Shown piece after piece: positions 30,067 through 38,751 of a DNA stretch of 38,866 nucleotides. The notes under the pieces are model-generated. The model saw only the letters and a program-made list of their open reading frames with translations. It had not been told where the DNA came from and made no database searches. Each line of letters begins with the position of its first letter. The stretch's first letter is position 1. Source of the stretch: an uncultured Gluconobacter sp. Its GTDB lineage: Bacteria; Pseudomonadota; Alphaproteobacteria; Acetobacterales; Acetobacteraceae. Made by a program: the position numbers and the translations under genes. The DNA lies in assembly GCA_937880175.1 (NCBI GenBank), contig CALFLO010000022.1, forward strand, positions 1-38,866, written 5' to 3'.

Positions 30067-30281
30067 TGTGACGCTTTTGGGAGAGTCTTTGCTCGGTTTT
30101 CGAAGGATGCCGGTTATGCACGCCCCTGCCCCTATCTGGCATGAACACTAGATGCGCGGGGGCAGAAGGGTTCTCCGCAGGATGGAAAAGCGCTATATTG
30201 TTCTGATTTCAAAATGTCATGGGTCCAGCCCGCTTCGGGAATAGCAGAACCGATCGTCATAGAGCGCCTTTCAGGAAGAAC

Positions 30282-31265
30282 ATGATGGATGTCACAGAAG
30301 CCGGGAAGCCATCCGGGAACGGGCATAATTTATCGCTCGGGATTTTTTATGGTGCCGGGGCGGGAGCCTTGTGGGGACTGGTTTTCCTTGCCCCGGAACT
30401 CGTCCGGCAGTTTTCCCCACTTCAGTTGGCCACAGGACGGTATCTGGCCTATGGCTGCATGGCGGCCCTCATGATCGCTCCAAGATGGCGCATCATCGTC
30501 AATCACCTCAGCCGTTCGGACTGGCGGAATCTGTTCTGGCTCTCCCTTTTTGGGAACACGCTTTATTACATCATGCTTTCGCTGGCCGTGCAGCAGGGCG
30601 GCATTGCGCTGACGTCGTTAATAATCGGGTTTTTGCCTGTTGCCGTGACCATTATTGGAAGCCGGGACAAAGGCGCCATTCCGGTTGTTCATCTTCTTCC
30701 ATCCCTTCTGTGCTGTGCTGCGGGGGCCGTCTGCATCGGCTGGCAGGCGCTTTTTACGGAAAAAGCCAGTAGCCAGACGGTGATCGGCCTTTTCTGCGCG
30801 GTTGCGGCCCTGGCATCCTGGACGGCTTATGCTGTGGGAAACAGCCGGTGCCTCATGCGTCTGAGCGCGATCTCCGCTTATGACTGGAACCTTGCGACCG
30901 GCGTTGTAACGGGCGCGCAGGCCGTCATTCTGATCCCCTTCGCTTTCCTGCTGGGAAACCTGCAGCACAGCGTGCGGCAATGGGAATTTTTTGCCGCGAC
31001 CTCAATGGCGATTGCCGTTCTCGCATCCATTATCGGGAATTCCCTGTGGAACCGCATGAACAGGCTGGTGCCTCTGACCATGGCAGGACAGATGATCCTG
31101 TTCGAAACCCTCTTCGCTCTGATTTATGGCTTTCTGTGGGAGGCGCGCTGGCCGTCCCCCCTTGAAATTGCGTCCTTTGTTTTCATCAGTCTGAGCGTCA
31201 TGACCTGTGTTTCGACGCATCAGCAGCATGCTGCCCGGCAACAGGCAAAAGCGCAGACCTGTTGA
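30282..31265 (+). CDS. DMT-superfamily (EamA) transporter
   Basis: 327 residues from the ATG at 30282 (AGGAAGAAC upstream; a second ATG follows at once), rejecting the longer frame from 30219. About ten hydrophobic segments in two EamA repeats: the first starts IFYGAGAGALWGLVFLAPEL, the second near TVIGLFCAVAALASWTAYAV. EamA carriers mostly export amino acids or metabolites. Here it is convergent on the prolyl-peptide cluster with a 28-bp gap, so a role in proline or amino acid efflux is possible but unproved. It is divergent from the agaS operon. Confidence 0.85.
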   Translation: MMDVTEAGKPSGNGHNLSLGIFYGAGAGALWGLVFLAPELVRQFSPLQLATGRYLAYGCMAALMIAPRWRIIVNHLSRSDWRNLFWLSLFGNTLYYIMLSLAVQQGGIALTSLIIGFLPVAVTIIGSRDKGAIPVVHLLPSLLCCAAGAVCIGWQALFTEKASSQTVIGLFCAVAALASWTAYAVGNSRCLMRLSAISAYDWNLATGVVTGAQAVILIPFAFLLGNLQHSVRQWEFFAATSMAIAVLASIIGNSLWNRMNRLVPLTMAGQMILFETLFALIYGFLWEARWPSPLEIASFVFISLSVMTCVSTHQQHAARQQAKAQTC

Positions 31266-31293
31266 GGGGCGGCGCTGCCGGGGCGGGTGTTTC

Positions 31294-32526
31294 TTACATC
31301 GTCCGGTTTTTGTAGAATTTTCCGCCTTTCATGATGATGTCGATATTTTCACCCTGATGGGTGAAGACCGTGCTGTCGCATGTCGGATCACCGTCCACGA
31401 CGAGAATGTCGGCTTCGGCGTCAGGCTTGATGACACCGATTTTGTCCTTGAGCATCATTATTTCCGCATTGACGCTTGTCGCCGAGATCAGGGTTTCGAC
31501 AGTCGGCTCGGCCTTGGCGCGCAGTACGAACTCATCACACTGGTAGGGATGGAGTTCAATGCCCAGCAGGTCGGAACCAAAGCCGATCTTCACGCCATTT
31601 TCGCGCGCTATTCTGACAGACCCGATGCCCCGCTCGCAGACATGCGTGATCTTCGCGACGCTGCGGTCGGAAAATCCGTAAGCCTTGCCTTTCCGGCTGA
31701 GAACATCGGAGGCGACGAGCGTCGGCACAAGATAAACCCCGTGTTCGCGCATGAGGCGGGCCGTTGGTGCATCAAGAAGATTGCCATGTTCGATGGTCCG
31801 CCCACCGGCGCGAACCACGGCCGAGATTGCGGCCGGGGTATAGGCATGCGCCATGACATAGGTGTTCCACGCCCGCGCTTCCTGAACAATCGCATGCAGT
31901 TCCTCGTCCGAAAACTGAAGCGCATCGATCGGGTCGGTCACGGAAGCAGCACCTCCGGAGGCCATGATCTTGATGAAATGCGCGCCTTTGCGCAATTCGT
32001 CCCGCGCTGCTTCACGGACTTCGGACACACCATCGGCAATCCGGGCGATCATGCTGCCAATCCGGTGATTGGCGGTCTCACGCGGCAGCAGGAGGGTTGA
32101 GCGCATGTCACCATGGCCGCCCGTCTGGCTGAGGGCCAGTCCGGAAATGGACAGGCGCGGACTGCGGAGGTGACCTTCCTCAACAGCCTGCACGAACCCA
32201 GCATCCGCGCCCCCGCCGTCCCGCACGGTCGTAAAACCCCGGTCCAGCATCCCGGCCATGATCTGCACGGCCTGGGAATGGATGTAGGACGGGTGCTGTT
32301 TGCCGGCGCTCAGATCGACCTTGTTGGCAATGATGTGGACATGGGCATCGATCAGCCCCGGCAGAAGCGTCCGGCCCCGGCAGTCAATCTCCTGCACCTC
32401 CCCCAGATCGTCCGGGATCGCGCCCACACTGACGATGCGGCCATCGCTGACGACGACATTCATGCCGTCGATCAGTTCGGGATGAACACCATCGAAAATC
32501 CGGGCATTGCGAAAAAGAATGGTCAT
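31294..32526 (-). CDS. COG1228 amidohydrolase, prolidase-like (first of two paralogues)
   Basis: 410 residues. Motifs: LPGLIDAHVHI (HxH), FIKIMASGG (carbamylated Lys), MAHAYTP (His), IEHGNLL (His) and GFGSDLLG (Asp). The string ALSQTGGHGDMR is shared with the metal-dependent Xaa-Pro dipeptidases of COG1228 (the Sgx9260 type) rather than with imidazolonepropionase. There is no signal peptide, so it acts in the cytosol on imported peptides. It is the last gene after a proline-racemase-family enzyme and an imine reductase, and a paralogue lies at 34897-36123, which supports a role in freeing proline or hydroxyproline. An acyl-homoserine or other amide substrate is the alternative. Confidence 0.8.
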   Translation of the reverse strand: MTILFRNARIFDGVHPELIDGMNVVVSDGRIVSVGAIPDDLGEVQEIDCRGRTLLPGLIDAHVHIIANKVDLSAGKQHPSYIHSQAVQIMAGMLDRGFTTVRDGGGADAGFVQAVEEGHLRSPRLSISGLALSQTGGHGDMRSTLLLPRETANHRIGSMIARIADGVSEVREAARDELRKGAHFIKIMASGGAASVTDPIDALQFSDEELHAIVQEARAWNTYVMAHAYTPAAISAVVRAGGRTIEHGNLLDAPTARLMREHGVYLVPTLVASDVLSRKGKAYGFSDRSVAKITHVCERGIGSVRIARENGVKIGFGSDLLGIELHPYQCDEFVLRAKAEPTVETLISATSVNAEIMMLKDKIGVIKPDAEADILVVDGDPTCDSTVFTHQGENIDIIMKGGKFYKNRTM

Positions 32527-32594
32527 GGCTGGTCTTCTTGTCTCGGAGATTTCTGTCGTCGGGGATGGAAAGGCCGATGGGAAACTGGCCCGGA

Positions 32595-33626
32595 TTACGA
32601 GCCGTTCGGCCAGGTGTCAGAGAGACGGTAGCCCTGAGGAAACGGGTCCGTCGGATCGAGTGTCACCTGATGCGTTCCGGTAATCCATGCCCGACCAGAC
32701 ACGACCGGGATGATGGCGGCGTGATCCGCGAGGGTCGTTTCCCGGTCGATATGGCACTCGAATGTCGAACCGATGATCGAGCGTGCGACATAACGGTCCG
32801 TCAGCGACATGAGACCACGCGCCTTCAGCACTGCCATCCGCGCGGAACAGCCCGTCCCCGTGGGGGATCGGTCGACTTTTCCGGGGCGGATGGCCACTGC
32901 ATTGCTGCCGGACAGCACATTCCCTTCGCGGACCAGCGGGCCAGCCATCTGGCAGAAGGAAATATGGTCCCATCCGGCATTGGTCGGGTGGGAGAAGCCG
33001 ATCTGCTCATTCGCAGCGTCGGTGATTTTTACACCGAGCTCCGCAATATCCCGGGCCTCGTCAGGCGTGATGGAAAACCCGAGGGCCTGGGCGTCGACAA
33101 TAACAAAACTGTCCCCGCCATAGGCCGTGTCGACACTCAGGGTGCCGATGCCCGGAACCTCGATGACGGCATCGAGCTTGTCCGCGAAGGAAGGGACGTT
33201 GATGAGGCTGACACGCTCGACGCTGCCATTGCGGCACGAAGCGATAATTTCGACCACACCGCCGGGAGGCTCCAGCATCAGGCGGGTTTCGGGCTCCTGC
33301 ATCGAGACAATGCCCGTCTCCAGCAGGACCGTTGCCACGCACATGGAATTCGAGCCCGACATCGGGGGCGTATCGGCGGGTTCCATGATGATCCAGCCGG
33401 TCTGCGCGCGTGGATCCTTCGGCGGGACGAGAAGGTTCACATGGCGGAATACGCCACCGCGCGGCTCGTTCAGAACGAAATTGCGCAGTGTTTCGTCACG
33501 CGCGATGAAGCGCGACTGCTCCCAGATCGTCTCACCCGGTGGTGGCAGAACACCTCCGACGATAACGTCCCCGACCTCGCCCTCGGCATGGCAAGAGACG
33601 ATATGCACAACTTTTGACGTCAGCAT
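32595..33626 (-). CDS. Proline racemase superfamily enzyme with Ser/Cys active site (hydroxyproline epimerase or trans-3-hydroxyproline dehydratase)
   Basis: 343 residues. The first catalytic position reads PPMSGSNSMCVATVLLETG, so Ser90 replaces the usual Cys of MCGHN. The second reads SPTGTGCSARMAVL with Cys260. In this superfamily Cys/Cys pairs are proline racemases and 4-hydroxyproline 2-epimerases, and Cys/Thr pairs are trans-3-hydroxy-L-proline dehydratases. Ser/Cys members have been reported to do both epimerase and dehydratase chemistry. The dehydratase product is pyrroline-2-carboxylate, the substrate of the reductase encoded just upstream. The two genes overlap by 7 bp (33620-33626), so coupled translation is expected. 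FSHPTNAGWDHISFC is the conserved substrate segment. Confidence 0.85.
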   Translation of the reverse strand: MLTSKVVHIVSCHAEGEVGDVIVGGVLPPPGETIWEQSRFIARDETLRNFVLNEPRGGVFRHVNLLVPPKDPRAQTGWIIMEPADTPPMSGSNSMCVATVLLETGIVSMQEPETRLMLEPPGGVVEIIASCRNGSVERVSLINVPSFADKLDAVIEVPGIGTLSVDTAYGGDSFVIVDAQALGFSITPDEARDIAELGVKITDAANEQIGFSHPTNAGWDHISFCQMAGPLVREGNVLSGSNAVAIRPGKVDRSPTGTGCSARMAVLKARGLMSLTDRYVARSIIGSTFECHIDRETTLADHAAIIPVVSGRAWITGTHQVTLDPTDPFPQGYRLSDTWPNGS

Positions 33627-34669
33627 GTGCGCCCTTTTTTCAGAAAAATTTCGATATCCGCCAGCAGCGCGACCGGCACATCAATGCCCTGGGACTTTGC
33701 CCTGCGTCTTGCCGCGTAACGGCGAAGCGACGGCAAACGCGCGCCTTGTCCGACGATCGCCGCGAACAGGGTCTCCGCTTCGGAGAAAGCTCCGGCGGGG
33801 CGCCCGGGCTGGAAGCAGGCAGGATCGATCGCAAGGATCAGTTCACCGCCCGTGGGGGCTGATCCTTTGGGGCCATCATGGGCCATGGAGTTTGCGCTCG
33901 TCATGTCGCCGATCAGGGGACCGGCAAGGAGTTCAACCATCAGGGCAATCGCCGATCCCTTATGGCCACCGAACGGGAGCATTGCGCCTTGCAGAACAGC
34001 CTGGGGGTCATTCGTCGGCTGGCCGCTGGAATCGATACCCCAGCCATCCGGCAGGGGCTGTCCAGCCTGTCGATGCAGTTCGATGTCTCCGCGGGAGGCC
34101 GCGGATGTCGCGAAATCGAAAACGAATGGATCCTTCCCCGGCCGGGGCCAGCCAAAAGCCAGCGGGTTCGTCCCGAACAGGGGCTTCATGCCGCCATAGG
34201 GCGCCACCCATGCGTGACTGGCCGTGCAGGCGATCCCGACCAGACCCTGCTGCGCAATGGCCTCCACCTCAGGCCACAGAGCCGCGAAATGCACACAGTC
34301 ATTGATGGCGAGAACAGCCACACCGCATGTTTTTGCGCGCTCGATCAGGGATGGCAGAGCAGAGTGGAATGCCAGAGGTGCAAAACAGCGCTTTCCTTCC
34401 ACGCGAAGAACGGCCTGCGACAGATTTTTCAGAACCGGGATCGCCTGTAGATCAACCGAACCCTGCCAGATCGTCTGGGCAACCATTTTCAGTCTGTACA
34501 GGCCATGCGATCCGCCGCCATCGCGTTCACCGGCCAGAATGGTGGCCGCCACAGTCTCTGCATGCAGACCACTCAGGCCGAGGCGATGCAGAACGTCCAG
34601 AATATAGGTTTCAAGTTCAGGAATCGTGAACGTTTTGGTTTCGGAATTATAGTCAGCATCTTCGGTCAT
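33620..34669 (-). CDS. dpkA: Ldh_2-family imine reductase, Delta1-piperideine/pyrroline-2-carboxylate reductase (DpkA-like)
   Basis: 349 residues of the malate/L-sulfolactate dehydrogenase-type fold, which is not a Rossmann fold. Motifs: GERDGGGSHGLYRL (about 47-60), INDCVHFAALWPEVEAIA (catalytic His and the HFAALWP string that marks the DpkA branch rather than malate or ureidoglycolate dehydrogenases), FGTNPLAFGWPR, DFATSAASRGDIELH and FGGHKGSAIALMVELLAG. DpkA uses NADPH to reduce pyrroline-2-carboxylate to L-proline or piperideine-2-carboxylate to L-pipecolate. Coupling to the Ser/Cys proline-racemase-family enzyme supports hydroxyproline or D-proline catabolism. It is separated from the gene upstream of it by a 227-bp gap with a strong hairpin, so it probably has its own promoter. 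Confidence 0.83.
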   Translation of the reverse strand: MTEDADYNSETKTFTIPELETYILDVLHRLGLSGLHAETVAATILAGERDGGGSHGLYRLKMVAQTIWQGSVDLQAIPVLKNLSQAVLRVEGKRCFAPLAFHSALPSLIERAKTCGVAVLAINDCVHFAALWPEVEAIAQQGLVGIACTASHAWVAPYGGMKPLFGTNPLAFGWPRPGKDPFVFDFATSAASRGDIELHRQAGQPLPDGWGIDSSGQPTNDPQAVLQGAMLPFGGHKGSAIALMVELLAGPLIGDMTSANSMAHDGPKGSAPTGGELILAIDPACFQPGRPAGAFSEAETLFAAIVGQGARLPSLRRYAARRRAKSQGIDVPVALLADIEIFLKKGRTC

Positions 34670-34821
34670 CGCATCACCGGATCAATGAAAGCTATATTTT
34701 ACGGGGATCTGACATCGCGACCCGGTCGGTCAGAGGTGCAGCATAAACCTCAGGAAACGGCATTTTCAGGGACGCTTATTCTCTGCCCTGCGAGGGTTGG
34801 AGCGATCCTGTCGAGAACAGG

Positions 34822-34860
34822 GAGGAAAGAGACTGTTTTTGGACAACGGTCTCTTTCCTC
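34822..34860. terminator. Strong 12-bp-stem hairpin between two minus-strand genes
   Basis: GAGGAAAGAGAC at 34822-34833 and GTCTCTTTCCTC at 34849-34860 are perfect reverse complements around a 15-base loop. It lies 36 bp downstream of the prolidase-like gene (stop at 34897) and about 150 bp upstream of dpkA. No long U run follows on either strand. It probably ends or weakens the receptor/prolidase transcript before dpkA. Confidence 0.6.
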
Positions 34861-34896
34861 TCAATATTTAAGGACCTGATCAAATCAATAGAAGTA

Positions 34897-36123
34897 TTAA
34901 AGGGCGTTCTTCTTGATCTTTCCTTCCTGCATGATCAGTGACAGATACTGCCCCTGCTTCTCCAGAACGGAAATATCGGTCAGGGGGTTCTTGTCCACCA
35001 CGATAAGATCCGCATAGGCGCCGGGCGCTATGGTGCCGATCTTCCCTTCCATATGGCACAGGCGCGCGCCGACACTCGTAGCAGATCTGATGATCTCGCG
35101 ATTTGAAAGCACTGCGGACAGCAGGGAGAATTCTTCAGACTGGAAGGTCTGCATTTCTCCCAGAAGGTCCGATCCAAACGCCATTTCCAGCCCGGCATTG
35201 CGCATGATGTCGAGGGAGGCCATTCCCGCACGATGGACTTCGTCGACCTTGCCGATGGCCGTGGCGCCCATACCGACCTTCTCGCCGATCTCGACGATTT
35301 TCTTGTAAGCGATCAGCGTTGGCACCGCGATTGCGCCGCGTTCTGCGGCAAGGCGCGCAGTCTCGGGCTGGATCAGATTGCAGTGCTCAAGAGAATGGAT
35401 ACCGCATTCCACGGCGCGGCGAATGGCCGCATCCGTGTAAAGATGAGCGGAAACATACGTGCCTGCGTTTTCCGCTTCCTCAACGATCGCCTTCAGTTCC
35501 TCGATCGAAAAACCAAGGGCATGAATCGGATCGGTCGGCGAGGCTACGCCACCATTGGCCATGACCTTGATGAAGCGCGCACCGTTCTTCAACTGGTCGC
35601 GTGCAAACCGCCGGACTTCACTGACACCGTCACAGACATAGCCCAGCGAGCCAAGACGACCTGCCATGACATCCGGGGCAGACGAGAACGGTCCCCGAAA
35701 ATCGCAATGCCCCCCTGTCTGGCTGAGAGCTTTACAACAGATCACGGGACGCGGGCCATCCACCAGACCTTCCTCGTAAGCCCTTACCTGCCCGAGATCC
35801 GCGCCACCGACATCGCGCACGGTCGTAAAGCCACGCATCAGCATTTCACGCTGGATTTTCATGGACCGTGCCATGACCAGAGAGTCCGGCAACGTCGCGT
35901 TGACACCCAAATTGGCGACAACCGAAACGATATGGACGTGGGAATCAATGAGACCCGGCATCAGATAGCGGCCGGACACATCAATCACCTGCGCATCGGA
36001 GAGATTTTCCCCCTGGCTGATTTCCCTGATGTACTGGCCTTCCACAACGACATCGACGGGATCCAGCGCCTCGTCGCTGCTGCCATCAATAATACGCGCG
36101 TTTTTAAATACGGTTACAGACAT
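34897..36123 (-). CDS. COG1228 amidohydrolase, prolidase-like (second paralogue)
   Basis: 408 residues from the ATG at 36123, which matches the start of the paralogue at 31294-32526 (MSVTVFKNARIIDG against MTILFRNARIFDG). A longer frame to 36219 overlaps the receptor gene and is rejected. Motifs: MPGLIDSHVHI, RFIKVMANGG, SAHLYTD, LEHCNLI and FGSDLLGEM, plus ALSQTGGHCDFR. It differs from its paralogue at several substrate-loop positions, so the two may take different dipeptides. It follows the TonB receptor by 31 bp and is probably co-transcribed with it, which ties it to an imported compound. Confidence 0.8.
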   Translation of the reverse strand: MSVTVFKNARIIDGSSDEALDPVDVVVEGQYIREISQGENLSDAQVIDVSGRYLMPGLIDSHVHIVSVVANLGVNATLPDSLVMARSMKIQREMLMRGFTTVRDVGGADLGQVRAYEEGLVDGPRPVICCKALSQTGGHCDFRGPFSSAPDVMAGRLGSLGYVCDGVSEVRRFARDQLKNGARFIKVMANGGVASPTDPIHALGFSIEELKAIVEEAENAGTYVSAHLYTDAAIRRAVECGIHSLEHCNLIQPETARLAAERGAIAVPTLIAYKKIVEIGEKVGMGATAIGKVDEVHRAGMASLDIMRNAGLEMAFGSDLLGEMQTFQSEEFSLLSAVLSNREIIRSATSVGARLCHMEGKIGTIAPGAYADLIVVDKNPLTDISVLEKQGQYLSLIMQEGKIKKNAL

Positions 36124-36154
36124 TATCAATGATCCCAGGTCTCTGTTGGAGTAA

Positions 36155-38473
36155 TTATAGATCGATACGGAAACGACCGCCAACCATTCTTGGTGTTCCG
36201 GGAACTCCGAAGAAGGCATTCAGTCCGATATCGCGGGTCAGGTCATAATGACGGCCCAGAATATTGTTTGCATAAGCCGTGAGGGACCAGCGCTTCGATT
36301 TCGGCCCGAATGTCAGCCCCATATCCATCAGGAAATAAGGCGCCATACGATAGATCTGGTTCCCCGGAACATCGAGCTGGGAGCCACGGTAGCTGTAGTT
36401 CATATAGGGCGTCAGGTGCCAGTTTCTGCTGAGGACGATCCTGTAAGAAGCCGCGCCCTCGAGATTCAGCTTCGGTATTCCGCTGTCAACACCGGAATAG
36501 TTGTTATAGATCGATGTATAGACGCCTGTTTTTACGTAATTCGCTACCACAGAGGCCGAATTCACCATGTTCAGGTTTTTGTAGACGCCTCTTTCATAAC
36601 CAACATGCTGATGAAGCATCAGACCCGGAATAGGCTCGGCATCGACGTTCAGTTCCACACCCCAGATCTGCGATTTGGGAACATTGATGAACTGTCCGAC
36701 AACACCATAGCCAGAGACGACGTCCAGACCCAGGATCTGCTGGTTATGATAATCATACCAGAACGCATTTCCGTTCACACGCAGATGCTGGTGGAAAAAA
36801 TCTGATTTGAAGCCGACCTCATAAGCCAGAAGCGACTCAGGCTTTGTCGGCGTCAGCTGCTGGGCGACATTGGTGTTGTTCGCCGTAAAGCCACCGGGCT
36901 TGAACCCTTTTTTCACGCTTCCGTACAATAACAGGTTCGGGAGTGCCTGATATTCAATGCCTCCCATCCCCGTAAACTGGTTGGCCAGTGCGCCATGTGT
37001 CGGGAAGCTTACGTCGCTATAGCCATAATGGATGGTCCGCATGTCATACAGATGACGGTCGTCTTCCTCATGCGTCACACCTGCCGTGAGATGCAGATTA
37101 TTCAGAAGTCTGAGACGCATATGTCCAAACTGGCTGAAGGCCTGCTGCTTCTGGGTATAGCCTGTTCGGGAAATATACGGCCTGACGACGCTGTCATAAA
37201 AATCATCCGTAAATGACGATGCCAACTGCGTGCGGTTGTAGAACATTCCAGCCGTCCACTGGATCCGGCTGCGTTCATTATCGGAGTGAAGCCTCAGTTC
37301 CTGCGTGAACGAACTGCCATTTGTATTCAGATACGTGTCATTATAGGCGTAAGGTGTTCCGTCCAGATCCATCAGATTATGGATGTACATCTGATTGTAT
37401 GAACTGATGGCTGTGATTTTGGCGAATTTCAGATCACGGGACGCCGAAATATTCGCGCCAAAAAACGTATCGTCGTAGCCCGGCTTGCTTCCCGCCTTTG
37501 CGCCGATCAGGTTCGTAAACTGGGGCCTGAAACCCCAGGACGTCAGAAGGTTGTCTGTCGATGCCGGGAAATGATGCACGTTGTTATCGACGATATTGAA
37601 AACGCCCGGAGCTTCGGAGTTGTCTTTCTCGAAATGCCCTGAGATCATGATCTCGGTTCTGTCGTCCGGCTGCCAGGCGAGCTTGGCCCTTACACCGCCC
37701 TTATCGGCCGATCCGAGATGCTGTCCTGTGAACATGTTCTTCTGATAACCACCGCCCTGCTGGGTAAAAGCCGCCACGCGGAACTGGAGCCGCCTCGTAA
37801 TCGGGCCGGACACATACAGGTTGGTGATGCTCCGCTCGTAAGTCGCAAGATCTTCCGAGGCGCCATAATGCAGACGGGACGTGGGATCGCCGGTTTTCAC
37901 GTTGATCTCACCCGCACTGTCGGTGATGCCATGCGTGAAACCAACAGGACCGGGTGTGACATCGACCCCGGCAATATCATACATTGCAGAACCGGCCATG
38001 AAGCCGATGGGAAGCGCTACGCCATCCACATAAGTCATGACGGACGGCGTATTGTTGGATGTGAAATCCTTCAGTCCGACGCCGCGCAATGTAAAATTGA
38101 CGTTGGCATTACCGGCCTGAGGCTGGACAGTCAGGTTGGGGACAAGGTTCATCAGACCTTTCACATCCACAACCTGATGCTGCGCCAGTTCTTCGGCATT
38201 GATATGGAGGGTGGCCGTTCCAACACGCTGCATGGCGTGCTGACCGAACGGGCTGGTATGACCCACGACGCTCAGCTGTTCAGGCACGGAAGCAGGTGCC
38301 GTATGCCTGCGGGCCGGAGCAACATGCTTCTTCTGCTGCGTTAGGCCGGGAACCTGCGCCCCGGTGGGCGCGTGCTGGTGCGGGTGGGTCGTTTCGGCAT
38401 TGCCGGGCGTGGATGACATCACAGCGCCAAAGGCCGCAAAACCAATCGTCAAAGTACTCTGCAACTTTTTCAC
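36155..38473 (-). CDS. TonB-dependent receptor with His-rich N-terminal linker
   Basis: 772 residues. Signal peptide MKKLQSTLTIGFAAFGAVMS with cleavage near GNA-ET. A His/Pro-rich linker (THPHQHAP and a later KKHVAPARRH) leads to EQLSVVGHT, a good TonB-box candidate. The plug domain has LRGVGLKDFTSNNTPSVMTY and YVDGVALP, and the barrel ends GGRFRIDL. The plug and the lack of the ANGVTNTTPGGG phrase set it apart from the two other receptors here; it resembles the large group of Sphingomonad/Caulobacter-type receptors. Its operon partner is a prolidase-like amidohydrolase, so small peptides are a possible cargo. The His-rich linker might bind metal, which would fit siderophore or metal uptake instead. 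Confidence 0.9.
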   Translation of the reverse strand: MKKLQSTLTIGFAAFGAVMSSTPGNAETTHPHQHAPTGAQVPGLTQQKKHVAPARRHTAPASVPEQLSVVGHTSPFGQHAMQRVGTATLHINAEELAQHQVVDVKGLMNLVPNLTVQPQAGNANVNFTLRGVGLKDFTSNNTPSVMTYVDGVALPIGFMAGSAMYDIAGVDVTPGPVGFTHGITDSAGEINVKTGDPTSRLHYGASEDLATYERSITNLYVSGPITRRLQFRVAAFTQQGGGYQKNMFTGQHLGSADKGGVRAKLAWQPDDRTEIMISGHFEKDNSEAPGVFNIVDNNVHHFPASTDNLLTSWGFRPQFTNLIGAKAGSKPGYDDTFFGANISASRDLKFAKITAISSYNQMYIHNLMDLDGTPYAYNDTYLNTNGSSFTQELRLHSDNERSRIQWTAGMFYNRTQLASSFTDDFYDSVVRPYISRTGYTQKQQAFSQFGHMRLRLLNNLHLTAGVTHEEDDRHLYDMRTIHYGYSDVSFPTHGALANQFTGMGGIEYQALPNLLLYGSVKKGFKPGGFTANNTNVAQQLTPTKPESLLAYEVGFKSDFFHQHLRVNGNAFWYDYHNQQILGLDVVSGYGVVGQFINVPKSQIWGVELNVDAEPIPGLMLHQHVGYERGVYKNLNMVNSASVVANYVKTGVYTSIYNNYSGVDSGIPKLNLEGAASYRIVLSRNWHLTPYMNYSYRGSQLDVPGNQIYRMAPYFLMDMGLTFGPKSKRWSLTAYANNILGRHYDLTRDIGLNAFFGVPGTPRMVGGRFRIDL

Positions 38474-38561
38474 TGAGGAGACTCCACCCGCATCGGTTTA
38501 ACGAGAGATCTTGAATGCTTCATGAGAGCAGAATGCATATATTGCGATTCTGTAAGGATAT

Positions 38562-38569
38562 CGTATACG
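38562..38569. promoter_or_regulatory. Palindrome CGTATACG in the receptor promoter region
   Basis: CGTATACG is a perfect 8-bp palindrome about 90 bp upstream of the receptor ATG, flanked by ATATC at 38559-38563 and GATAT at 38573-38577, an outer inverted pair. The form T-N-GT-N2-AC-N resembles GntR/FadR-type operators, a family that often controls proline and hydroxyproline genes. No such regulator is in the window. Confidence 0.3.
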
Positions 38570-38751
38570 TCAGATATTATGGAAATCGTTCCCCTGTCAA
38601 CATAAACCTTGTGGTCTGGAAAGATCGGGGAATCGTAGGCTGGCTGCGTGATTTCGGGCTGAACAGGGGGCTTTATGGATGACGACAGTCAGAAGAGGCT
38701 GTCAGTCGTGACAAACCAAAAGTCGTCCCATCTGCCTGCCCTGACTTTGCC

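Larger units (their letters stand above)
29889..30281. other. Divergent gap between agaS operon and DMT transporter
   Basis: 393 bases without a credible gene. It holds the agaS operon promoter with the AgaR-like element (listed separately) and the DMT transporter promoter. The part 30110-30180 is GC-rich. Nothing else is recognisable. Confidence 0.55.
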
